A program made the position numbers and the translations under genes. Positions 1-6,189 of a DNA stretch of 8,361 nucleotides are shown here, one piece after another. The notes beneath the pieces are model-generated. The model was not told where the DNA came from. It ran no database searches and worked only from the letters and a program-made list of their open reading frames with translations. Source of the stretch: Deltaproteobacteria bacterium (GTDB lineage Bacteria > Desulfobacterota > Binatia > Binatales > Binataceae). How positions within the stretch are numbered: position 1 is the first letter of the stretch; each line of letters starts with the position of its first letter. The stretch covers positions 1-8,361 of the forward strand of contig DAHZDR010000052.1 of NCBI GenBank assembly GCA_027403435.1. The letters are read 5' to 3'.

Positions 1-17
1 TCCCGCGCCGGAGGCGG

Positions 18-614
18 TCAGATCCGGCCGCGCCCGCGGTCGATCCATTTGTCCGTCGCGGGCGCTTCGAAGCGTGCGAATTGATCGAGCAGATCGTCCG
101 CATCGCGGCTGATCAAAATGGCCGCGCGATGGCTCGGTTTGATGAAGCGTTCGGCGACCCCGTGGTCGAGAAAATCGCCTAGTCGCGAATAATAGTCGTT
201 CACGTCGAGCAGGCCGCAGGGCTTGGCGTGCAGCCGCAGTTGCGCCCAGGTCAGCGCCTCGAAAAACTCCTCAAGGGTGCCCAGCCCGCCGGGCATCGCG
301 ATAAAGCCGTCGGCGAGTTCCGCCACGGCCGCCTTGCGCTCATGCATCGAACCGACGATGCGCAAATCCGCAAGCCCGGTCATGGCGACTTCGTATGCGA
401 CGAGAAAATCCGGGATGACGCCGGTCACCGGAACGTCGCGCGCGAGCGCGGCCCGCGCGATCTCGCCCATCAGGCCGACGTTGGCGCCGCCGTAAACCAA
501 ACCGATACGGCGATCGGCGAGCGCGCGCGCCAATCTCAGCGCGGCCTCGCGATAGGCCGGATCGGCGCCCGGACTCGAACCGCAAAACACCGCGACGCGT
601 TCGATTCGGGCCAT
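18..614 (-). CDS. LOG family (TIGR00730-type) Rossmann-fold nucleotide phosphoribohydrolase
   Basis: A 198-residue protein of the usual length for the LOG / 'lysine decarboxylase-like' family. It starts with a Rossmann strand and glycine turn (VAVFCGSSPG, residues 7-16), followed by LVYGGANVGLMG (39-50). It has the MHERK motif (90-94) and the family signature PGGLGTLEE (108-116) with its catalytic Arg/Glu surroundings. Characterised members release the free base from nucleoside 5'-monophosphates (cytokinin riboside monophosphate in plants and some bacteria; AMP-type activity in others), in the cytoplasm. The true bacterial substrate is usually unknown and 'cytokinin' should not be assumed here. 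The ATG is preceded by GGAAG (621-625) six bases away. It lies 43 nt downstream of the luciferase-like gene on the same strand, so co-transcription is likely. Family assignment is very secure; substrate is inference. Confidence 0.93.
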   Translation of the reverse strand: MARIERVAVFCGSSPGADPAYREAALRLARALADRRIGLVYGGANVGLMGEIARAALARDVPVTGVIPDFLVAYEVAMTGLADLRIVGSMHERKAAVAELADGFIAMPGGLGTLEEFFEALTWAQLRLHAKPCGLLDVNDYYSRLGDFLDHGVAERFIKPSHRAAILISRDADDLLDQFARFEAPATDKWIDRGRGRI

Positions 615-657
615 CGACGTCTTCCGCTCTCGCGTCTGATTCGCGCGCCGTCCGCGG

Positions 658-1617
658 TTAGGCGGCCTGGGCGGCGCGATTGTAATGGGCGGCGATTTCG
701 CGCCCGATCAGCTCCATCTGATCCGGCCATGCGGCCGGTTCGGCCACCGGCCACAGCACGAATTTGTCCAGCCCGACGTCGATATAGTCCTTGAGCCGCG
801 CGATTATATCGTCGGGCGAGCCCAGCGCCGTGTGCCGCAAAAATGCCTCGCCGCCGCGGCCCATCGCCGCCAGCATCGGACGCATCGCCTCCAGCGCGCG
901 CTCGCGCGTGGGCGCCAGCCGGCAAAGCAGGATCAGGCCCGATTCGATGCGCGCATTGGCGCGGCCGTATTCCTCGGCGTAACGGCGCACGGCCGCCATG
1001 TTGCGCGCGAATTCCTCCGGCGCCTGGGACGACGCGAAAAAGCCGTCGGCGAAGCGCGCCGTGCGCCGCAGCGCCGCGTCGGCCTTGCCGCCCACCCACA
1101 GATCGATCGTGCCGGAATCGTTATGCATGCGGCGGCGCGGATGCGGCTCGATCGTCACGTTGTCGAAATTGAAGTATTTGCCGTGGAAGCTGAAATTCTT
1201 CTCGGTCCAGGCCTTGCGCAAGACCACGATGCCCTCGTCAAGGCGCCGGCCGCGCCCTTCCGTGGGAATTCCGCAGGCGGCGTAATCGGCCAGATTCGCG
1301 CCCGTGCCGACCGCCATCACGATCCGCCCATGCGCGAAGTAATCGAGCGTGGCGAACGCTTTCGCGGCCATCAGCGGATGGCGCAAATTGAGCAGGAACA
1401 CGCTGGGACCAAGCTTGATCCGCGTGGTGCGCGACGCGATCAGCGAAAGCGTCGCGATCACGTCCAGCTCGGGCGAAGGCGCCAGCAGATGGTCCGACAG
1501 CCAGAACGAATCGAGACCCCATTCCTCGGCTCGTTCGGCGACGTGCGCAATCGCCTCCGGCGCCGGCATCCCGAGTCGAAACAGGCCGAAACCCACGCCA
1601 ACTTTTATATGTTTCAT
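658..1617 (-). CDS. LLM class (luciferase-like) flavin/F420-dependent oxidoreductase
   Basis: A 319-residue TIM-barrel protein of the bacterial luciferase superfamily. Visible hallmarks are EEWGLDSFWLSDHLL (31-45), RIKLGPSVFLLNLRHPL (66-82, the F420/flavin-binding barrel strand region), HGRIVMAVGTGAN (96-108), the TIEPHP segment (155-160), IDLWVGG (171-177) and the C-terminal GSPDDIIARLKDYIDVGLDKF (266-286). Such enzymes use FMN or coenzyme F420 to oxidise or reduce diverse small molecules. The overall pattern fits F420-type annotation, but the cofactor cannot be decided from sequence reading alone. The start at 1617 is chosen because GGGAG (1625-1629) sits 7 nt upstream and the protein then begins directly with the first barrel strand; an upstream in-frame start would add 18 unlikely residues. 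It is first in a probable two-gene minus-strand operon with the LOG gene and is divergent from the MBL hydrolase. Confidence 0.93.
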   Translation of the reverse strand: MKHIKVGVGFGLFRLGMPAPEAIAHVAERAEEWGLDSFWLSDHLLAPSPELDVIATLSLIASRTTRIKLGPSVFLLNLRHPLMAAKAFATLDYFAHGRIVMAVGTGANLADYAACGIPTEGRGRRLDEGIVVLRKAWTEKNFSFHGKYFNFDNVTIEPHPRRRMHNDSGTIDLWVGGKADAALRRTARFADGFFASSQAPEEFARNMAAVRRYAEEYGRANARIESGLILLCRLAPTRERALEAMRPMLAAMGRGGEAFLRHTALGSPDDIIARLKDYIDVGLDKFVLWPVAEPAAWPDQMELIGREIAAHYNRAAQAA

Positions 1618-1654
1618 AATGCCGCTCCCGACTAGGTTCCGCTCTTGCGCGATG

Positions 1655-1663
1655 ATATTAACA
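1655..1663 (-). promoter_or_regulatory. Candidate extended -10 promoter for the luciferase-like gene
   Basis: On the minus strand the sequence reads TG-T-TAATAT, matching the extended -10 form TGnTATAAT at most positions. No convincing -35 box lies upstream, which extended -10 promoters can tolerate. It would place the start of transcription near 1648, giving a leader of about 30 nt with the GGGAG ribosome site. The 52-nt gap between the two divergent genes leaves almost no other room. The motif sits just upstream of the start codon of the divergent MBL gene. Prediction only. Confidence 0.35.
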
Positions 1664-1669
1664 GTAACC

Positions 1670-2443
1670 ATGCCTAAATCGCCATTGAGGTCCGCAGGCC
1701 TCGACCTGACGATTTTGGGCGCCGGCGACGCCTTCGCCAGTCACGGGCGCTTCCAATCCGGTTATATCATCGAAGGCGCAAGCTGCCGAATCCTCATGGA
1801 GGCCGGCCCGACCGCGCTCTGCGCGATGAAGCGCATGGGCTTCAAGACCGCCGACCTCGACCTGATCCTGGTGAGCCATCTGCATGGCGATCACTTCGGC
1901 GGCCTGCCCTTTTTTCTGCTGGAATATCTTTACGAAAGTCCGCGCCAAAAGCCGCTGACGATCGTCGGCCCGCCGCGCATCGAAGAACGCACCTGGCGGT
2001 TGTTCCGCACGATGTTCCCTGGAACCAAGCCCGACCTGCCGCGCCTGCTCGAATATCTGAATTTTATCGAAATCGTTCCCGGCAAGGATCACCGAATCGG
2101 ACCGGTGCGGATCGCCGCGATGCGCACGCCGCACATGAAGCGCGACATTTCGCTGGCTTTTCGCCTCGAACTCGACGACAAGACCATAGCCTTTTCGGGC
2201 GACAGCGGATGGACCGACGAACTCGCGCCGTTCGTCTCCGGCGCCGACCTGTTTCTTTGCGAGTGCACCTACTTCGACAGCACGCAACTTGAATTTCATA
2301 TGAACTATCCCAAGCTCAGCGCGAATCGCGGCCAGTTCGAAGTCGGCCGGATGGTGCTGACGCATATCGGCCGGGAAGTCCTCGACCGCCGGCGCGAGGT
2401 GCGGATACCGATGGCGCGCGACGGGATGCGGATTCGGGTCTGA
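1670..2443 (+). CDS. Metallo-beta-lactamase-fold hydrolase, RNase Z-like
   Basis: A 257-residue MBL-fold enzyme. The dinuclear metal site is complete: HLHGDH (70-75, giving H70, H72, D74, H75), H155 in TPHMKRD, D178 in FSGDSGW, and H232 in LTHIG near the C-terminus. The N-terminal strand LTILGAGDAF (13-22) and the GLPFFLLEYLY helix after the metal motif resemble the RNase Z / arylsulfatase-like branch rather than glyoxalase II. The residues expected for tRNA 3'-end processing, such as the flexible exosite arm, are not evident, so a small-molecule ester or phosphodiester role is equally possible. The start is uncertain: no clear Shine-Dalgarno precedes the ATG at 1670 or the in-frame ATG at 1652. 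An ATG at 1670 places the first beta strand about 11 residues in, which fits the fold; leaderless translation is possible. It leads the plus-strand block with fabI 123 nt downstream. Confidence 0.88.
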   Translation: MPKSPLRSAGLDLTILGAGDAFASHGRFQSGYIIEGASCRILMEAGPTALCAMKRMGFKTADLDLILVSHLHGDHFGGLPFFLLEYLYESPRQKPLTIVGPPRIEERTWRLFRTMFPGTKPDLPRLLEYLNFIEIVPGKDHRIGPVRIAAMRTPHMKRDISLAFRLELDDKTIAFSGDSGWTDELAPFVSGADLFLCECTYFDSTQLEFHMNYPKLSANRGQFEVGRMVLTHIGREVLDRRREVRIPMARDGMRIRV

Positions 2444-2501
2444 GCGCCGGGCGTTCGTCGTCACCCGCCGCGCGCGCTAATATCGATGCCGCGTTATCAG
2501 A

Positions 2502-2535
2502 TTCGCGCCGACGATCGATTCGGCGCCGGCGCGAA
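2502..2535 (+). repeat. Competing inverted repeats in the MBL-fabI intergenic region
   Basis: Two mutually exclusive perfect hairpins share a left arm. In the first, GCGCCGA (2505-2511) pairs with TCGGCGC (2520-2526) over an 8-nt loop. In the second, TTCGCGCCG (2502-2510) pairs with CGGCGCGAA (2527-2535), giving nine base pairs over a 16-nt loop. The right arm therefore exists twice in tandem. The element ends 16 nt before the fabI ribosome-binding site (AAGGAG, 2552-2557). It could be an operator, an mRNA processing or stabilising element, or a chance product of GC-rich sequence; the pairing is seen, the function is inferred. Confidence 0.45.
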
Positions 2536-2566
2536 CGACCGACCTCATGGCAAGGAGTCCCGCCCG

Positions 2567-3337
2567 ATGGGCATAGCGGAAGGTAAACGGGCGCTGATTG
2601 TCGGCGTCGCCAACGATAAAAGTCTGGCCTGGTCGATCGCGCGGGAGTTGCACGCGCAGGGCGCCGCAATCGCGATGACCTATCAGGGCGAAGTGCTCGA
2701 AAAGCGCGTGCGGCCGCTCGCCGCGGAAATCGGCGCGCAGGTCGCCGGCGAACTCGACGTCGGCAACGACGAACAGATCGACCGCGTGATGGCCGGGCTC
2801 AAGGGGCTGTGGGGCGGACTCGACATGCTCGTCCACGCGGTGGCCTACGCCGATCGCGAAGACCTACGCGACCGCTTTCTCAACGTCAGCCGCCCCGGCT
2901 TCGGCCGCGCGCTCGAAATCAGCGCCTACTCGCTGGTCGCGCTGGCGCGCGCCGCCGAACCGCTGATGGAGTCGCGCGGCGGCGGCGCGATCGTCACGCT
3001 CAGTTACCTCGGCGCCGTGCGCGCGATACCGAATTACAATGTGATGGGCGTGGCGAAGGCCGCGCTCGAGGCTTGCGTGCGCTATCTCGCGCTGGATCTC
3101 GGCCCCAAAAATATACGCGTCAACGCGCTCAGCGCCGCGCCCGCCCGCACCCTCGCCTCTTCCGCCATCCGCGACTTCCATACCATGGCTCACGAGGTCG
3201 GCGAGCGCGCGCCGCTCAAGCGCGCGATGCGTCCCGAAGAGGTCGGCAAGATGGCGGCCGTGATGCTCAGCGATTTTTCCAGCGGCGTCACCGGCCAGAC
3301 GGTTTACGTGGACGTCGGCTACAATATTATCGGCTGA
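2567..3337 (+). CDS. fabI: Enoyl-[acyl-carrier-protein] reductase [NADH] FabI
   Basis: FabI catalyses the last, NADH-dependent reduction step of each round of type II fatty-acid elongation in the cytoplasm. The 256-residue length is close to that of E. coli FabI (262). The NAD-binding segment GVANDKSLAWSIA (13-25) is the FabI-type variant of the SDR glycine motif. The catalytic set Y147, Y157 and K164 (YNVMGVAK, Tyr-x6-Lys) matches E. coli Y146/Y156/K163. LSYLGAVRAIPNYNVMG and DLGPKNIRVNALSA are near-invariant in the family. The start is fixed by AAGGAG (2552-2557) nine bases upstream. Oddities: the usual SAGPIRTLA loop reads SAAPARTLA (189-197), and position 93, glycine in E. coli, is alanine, as in several triclosan-sensitive FabIs such as that of Bacillus subtilis. 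Neighbours are an MBL hydrolase upstream and gloB 60 nt downstream. Confidence 0.97.
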   Translation: MGIAEGKRALIVGVANDKSLAWSIARELHAQGAAIAMTYQGEVLEKRVRPLAAEIGAQVAGELDVGNDEQIDRVMAGLKGLWGGLDMLVHAVAYADREDLRDRFLNVSRPGFGRALEISAYSLVALARAAEPLMESRGGGAIVTLSYLGAVRAIPNYNVMGVAKAALEACVRYLALDLGPKNIRVNALSAAPARTLASSAIRDFHTMAHEVGERAPLKRAMRPEEVGKMAAVMLSDFSSGVTGQTVYVDVGYNIIG

Positions 3338-3360
3338 CCGGCGCGGCCACGCGCGGTTTC

Positions 3361-3385
3361 AGACGGGCGCGGCGGCGCGTCTTTT
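3361..3385 (+). terminator. Possible weak terminator or attenuator between fabI and gloB
   Basis: AGACG (3361-3365) pairs with CGTCT (3378-3382) around a very GC-rich 12-nt loop, and the second arm runs into TTTT (3382-3385). It lies 23 nt after the fabI stop and immediately before the gloB ribosome site (GGAGG, 3388-3392). The stem is short, so at most partial termination, or occlusion of the gloB ribosome site, is expected. Confidence 0.3.
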
Positions 3386-3397
3386 ACGGAGGTTGCG

Positions 3398-4174
3398 ATG
3401 GCGATCATTCCGGTTCCCCAGCTTAGCGACAATTACGCCTATCTGGTCGTTGACGACGCCTCGCGCGAGTGCGGCGTGGTCGATTGTTCCGAGGCCGCCA
3501 AGGTGCTCGACGCGGTCCAGCGTCAGGGGCTGAAACTGGTCGCCGTGCTGCCGACCCACTGGCATTTCGATCACGTCGGCGGCAACGAGGATTTGGCGCG
3601 CGCCCTGCCCGGAATCCGCGTCTATGGCGCCCGCAACGAAAACGGCCGCATCCCCGCCCAGACCAACGAAGTCGCTGACGGCGCCACCGTCCGCGTCGGC
3701 GCGCTCACCGGCCGCGTCATCGGCATCCCGGCCCATACCAACGGCCATGTCGCCTACTATTTCCCCGAACTCGAAGCCGTCTTCACCGGCGACACGATGT
3801 TTATCGCGGGATGCGGCCGGGTGTTCGAGGGCAAGGCCGAAACCATGGTCGCGTCGCTGGCGAAGCTCGCCGCGCTGCCCGCCGCGACGCGGGTTTACTG
3901 CGGCCATGAATACACGGTCAAGAATCTCGAATTCGCACTGACCCTCGAACCCGGCAATCAGGCGCTCAAGGCGAAATACGCCTGGGCGAAAAAAGCCCGC
4001 GCCGCCGGCCAATTCACGATTCCATCGACCATCGGCGACGAACAACAGTTCAATCCGTTCCTGCGCACCGCGAGTCCCGAGCTGCGCGCGAGCCTGAAAA
4101 AGATCGATCCGGCGCTGCCCGACGATCCGGTCGCGATTTTCGCCGCCGCCCGCGCCCTCAAGGACAAATTCTGA
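3398..4174 (+). CDS. gloB: Hydroxyacylglutathione hydrolase (glyoxalase II)
   Basis: Glyoxalase II hydrolyses S-D-lactoylglutathione to D-lactate and glutathione, the second step of methylglyoxal detoxification in the cytoplasm. The 258-residue protein has every metal ligand of the family: THWHFDH (53-59; H54, H56, D58, H59), H113 in AHTNGH, D132 in FTGDTMF, and H170 in CGHEYT. The AGCGRVFEG segment (137-145) and the C-terminal NPFLRT (219-224) are typical of true GloB with its glutathione-binding alpha-helical domain, and separate it from other MBL proteins such as the one at 1670. The ribosome site GGAGG (3388-3392) is 5 nt from the ATG. It is last in the plus-strand block; no gloA is in the window. 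Its presence implies a glutathione-using host, which supports a Gram-negative assignment. Confidence 0.96.
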   Translation: MAIIPVPQLSDNYAYLVVDDASRECGVVDCSEAAKVLDAVQRQGLKLVAVLPTHWHFDHVGGNEDLARALPGIRVYGARNENGRIPAQTNEVADGATVRVGALTGRVIGIPAHTNGHVAYYFPELEAVFTGDTMFIAGCGRVFEGKAETMVASLAKLAALPAATRVYCGHEYTVKNLEFALTLEPGNQALKAKYAWAKKARAAGQFTIPSTIGDEQQFNPFLRTASPELRASLKKIDPALPDDPVAIFAAARALKDKF

Positions 4175-4176
4175 CC

Positions 4177-4242
4177 GCGCGCCAGCCGACAGCGCGCCTG
4201 GTAGCGGTTTTCAGTGCCGTCGCTTTGGCGGCAGACGGTTTT
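4177..4242 (+). terminator. Terminator-like hairpins downstream of gloB
   Basis: The short convergent gap between gloB and the alpha/beta hydrolase holds two stem-loops. GCGCGC (4177-4182) pairs with GCGCGC (4192-4197). CCGTC (4217-4221) pairs with GACGG (4234-4238) and is followed directly by TTTT (4239-4242). The second is the better candidate for an intrinsic terminator of the plus-strand block. On the minus strand the same hairpin lacks a following T-run, so it is unlikely to serve the hydrolase gene. Confidence 0.4.
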
Positions 4243-4249
4243 GGTGCGC

Positions 4250-5215
4250 TCAGCGGGTTTTGAATTCGGCCAGGAATTCGAGCATCGCGGCGTTCACCTC
4301 GGCCGGCTTCTCCTGCTGCGTCCAATGGCCCGACCCTTTGATCAGCGCGGTCCGGCGCAGATTCGGCACGAACATTTGCATCCCGTTGCATAGCTCCGGC
4401 CGCAGCACCGGATCGAGTTCCGCCGTGATCATCAGCGCCGGCTGATTCACGCGATGCTCAAGTCCCGCGCTCTCCTCCCAGCTCCGATCGATATTGCGAT
4501 ACCAGTTGAGTCCGCCGCGGAAGCCGGTGCGTTCGAAGGTTTCGACGAACACCGCGAAATCCGCGTCGCTCAGAAACGCGCCATGCGGACGATCCGGCAG
4601 CCGGTCGAGGATGCCGCCGCCGGCCGGCCCAAACACGCCCGGCGGATCGGACGACGGAATCCCCGCGCCCAAATCCGCGCCGCCCTGATAGAAGCCGCGC
4701 AGCGAACGGCGCACATCGCGCTCCAATTCGGCTTCGGCCACGCCCGGCTCCTGAAAATAGAGCATGTAATGGAATTTGCCCTGCGCCATCAGCCGCATCA
4801 GATCGGTCGGCTTGACGGGAGTGCGCGGAAAAAATGGCGTGTTGATGCCGATCGCACCGACGATCCGATCCGGCGCCAGCAGCGCCGCGTTCCACGCCAC
4901 CGCGCCGCCCCAGTCGTGCCCGACGATCACACACTGGCCGATGCCGAGCGCGTCGAGCATCCCGACCAGATCGGCGACGAGCTGGCGCTGCGTGTAGGCC
5001 GCGATCGGCGCCGGCGCGTCGGTCTCGCCATAGCCGCGCTGGTCGGGCGCGATCGCGCGGAAACCGGCGTCGGCCAACGCGGCCATCTGATGGCGCCATG
5101 AGTACCAGAGTTCGGGAAAGCCGTGGCACATCACCACCGGAAAGCCGCGGCCGGCTTCGGCCACGTGCATCCGGATACCGTTCGAATCGACGAATTTGTG
5201 CGTTATTTCCGCCAT
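4250..5215 (-). CDS. Alpha/beta hydrolase, epoxide-hydrolase type
   Basis: A 321-residue alpha/beta-hydrolase with the full epoxide-hydrolase signature. It has the oxyanion-hole motif HGFPE (31-35), DQRGYGETD (58-66), the nucleophile elbow GHDWGG with D101, a probable acid D268 in ELDPVLRPE, and the catalytic histidine H297 in GSGHW. Two lid tyrosines that activate the epoxide oxygen are plausible at Y153 (LYFQEPG) and Y239 (NWYRN). An aspartate nucleophile with two lid tyrosines favours epoxide hydrolase over haloalkane dehalogenase, where a lid Trp would be expected. The natural substrate is unknown. There is no signal peptide, so it is cytoplasmic. The start is supported by GGAG (5226-5229) 10 nt upstream. 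The gene stands alone, convergent with gloB and separated by 197 nt from the DUF4412 gene upstream. Confidence 0.92.
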   Translation of the reverse strand: MAEITHKFVDSNGIRMHVAEAGRGFPVVMCHGFPELWYSWRHQMAALADAGFRAIAPDQRGYGETDAPAPIAAYTQRQLVADLVGMLDALGIGQCVIVGHDWGGAVAWNAALLAPDRIVGAIGINTPFFPRTPVKPTDLMRLMAQGKFHYMLYFQEPGVAEAELERDVRRSLRGFYQGGADLGAGIPSSDPPGVFGPAGGGILDRLPDRPHGAFLSDADFAVFVETFERTGFRGGLNWYRNIDRSWEESAGLEHRVNQPALMITAELDPVLRPELCNGMQMFVPNLRRTALIKGSGHWTQQEKPAEVNAAMLEFLAEFKTR

Positions 5216-5316
5216 TGTCAGCTTTCTCCAGCAAATTTACGCGTCGCTTCGATCGCCTATGGCGCCCGCGCGAGCGCCAACTCAAGCGGCCGCGCCGCGA
5301 CCGCCGCTGAAGGTCA

Positions 5317-5352
5317 AAGGCCGGACCGGCGTATCGACGCCCGTCCGGCCTT
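5317..5352 (-). terminator. Strong stem-loop, probable terminator after the DUF4412-like gene
   Basis: A perfect 10-bp inverted repeat, AAGGCCGGAC (5317-5326) and GTCCGGCCTT (5343-5352), encloses a further 5-bp stem GGCGT/ACGCC (5328-5332/5337-5341) with an ATCG tetraloop and a single C/C mismatch between the stems. It lies 60 nt beyond the stop of the DUF4412-like gene. On the minus strand the second arm continues into CTTTGACC, a short T-tract; on the plus strand there is none. The structure is clear; termination is inferred. Confidence 0.55.
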
Positions 5353-5412
5353 CCTGGTTACTACGCTCGCGGCGCTAACGATTTTTCGCGCATCCGGCCG
5401 CGCGCCGGGTTG

Positions 5413-6189
5413 TCATTCAGGCGCCTTGGCGCCGCCAGCGGACGGAGCCATCTGTCCCGTCTGGCTCATCTCGCGCTTGGTAAAGCCCGCGGGCACCGCA
5501 AAGGTATCCGCGTCAAGCTTCTTGGTGGTCACCTTGGTCACCACCGTCGTGGTCACCATCGGCGGCCGATTGGCGAGCATCTGGCGGATTTTCTCAGCCT
5601 GCGCCGGCGACATGCCGGGTGCGCTGAAATTGGTCAGCTTGGTGGTCGAAGTCAGCTCCATCGGAATTCCATCCGGCACCTGCCCATGCATCTCCATGGC
5701 CGTGCCCTTGACCTTTGCCGACATGGTCTTCTGAAACGCGTCGAATTCTTTGGCGCCGGGCGCCTTGGCCGCGAAACATCCGACGACGGAATATTTATTG
5801 CCCATCATCGAGCCGGATCCGGAGTATTGTTCGCAGCCATAGCCAAGGATGGTCTTTTTGCCGCCGCTCTTCTTGAAGTTGAGCGTTGACATCCGATCGC
5901 CCATCATCTTCGCCATCGCCCCCTGCGGTGGGAAGGGCAGCTCCATGTACTGCTTCTGGGCGGGATAGATCAGGTACATCGTGCCCGTATCGAGGTCCGT
6001 GACCACCTCGACCCGGTTCGACACCATCTTCTGCTTGTTGCCCTGGATTATCACGGTGCGCTGGCGGGTCGCGGTATGGCCGGGACCCTGCTGCATTGTC
6101 TCTTGTTCATCGACGATCACGCCCGCATGCGCGGCGCCCAGCGCGGCCAGCAGCAGCACGCCGATGATCGCGGCAATCGATTTTTTCAT
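5413..6189 (-). CDS. Secreted DUF4412-like domain protein
   Basis: A 258-residue exported protein. Residues 1-22 form a classic signal peptide: MKK, a hydrophobic stretch IAAIIGVLLLAALGAA, and an AHA cleavage box before G23, so it is probably periplasmic. The mature part has the pattern of DUF4412-type proteins: KMVSNRVEVVTDLDTGTMYL (54-73) followed by IYPAQKQYMEL, then KTILGYGCEQYSG (112-124), and FAVPAGFTK (230-238) near the end. Function in that family is unknown. Two cysteines (C119, C138) could form a disulfide. Methionine-rich patches (AMAKMMGDRM 91-100, SMMG, MEMHG) are notable. The start at 6189 is fixed by the signal peptide, by AGAGAGG (6199-6205) nine bases upstream, and by the 4-nt ATGA overlap with the flippase-like gene. 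No lipobox is present. Domain assignment is moderately sure. Confidence 0.8.
   Translation of the reverse strand: MKKSIAAIIGVLLLAALGAAHAGVIVDEQETMQQGPGHTATRQRTVIIQGNKQKMVSNRVEVVTDLDTGTMYLIYPAQKQYMELPFPPQGAMAKMMGDRMSTLNFKKSGGKKTILGYGCEQYSGSGSMMGNKYSVVGCFAAKAPGAKEFDAFQKTMSAKVKGTAMEMHGQVPDGIPMELTSTTKLTNFSAPGMSPAQAEKIRQMLANRPPMVTTTVVTKVTTKKLDADTFAVPAGFTKREMSQTGQMAPSAGGAKAPE

Noticed and set aside
685..1635. Long plus-strand open frame opposite the luciferase-like gene, with similar long frames opposite fabI, gloB, the hydrolase and the flippase
   Set aside because: These are high-GC antisense frames rich in Arg, Ala and Pro without domain motifs, and the opposite strand encodes a clear protein family.
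1349..1669. N-terminal extension of the MBL hydrolase of about 107 residues
   Set aside because: It runs antisense through the luciferase-like gene, has no domain character, and the MBL fold begins just after the ATG at 1670.
2486..2566. Upstream start for FabI adding 27 residues
   Set aside because: The extra residues are unlike FabI and lie in the hairpin region; the ATG at 2567 has a good AAGGAG site at proper spacing and starts at the conserved first strand.
4250..5215. Haloalkane dehalogenase assignment for the alpha/beta hydrolase
   Set aside because: The nucleophile is Asp as in dehalogenases, but two lid tyrosines are available and the residues around HGFPE and GHDWGG fit epoxide hydrolases better.
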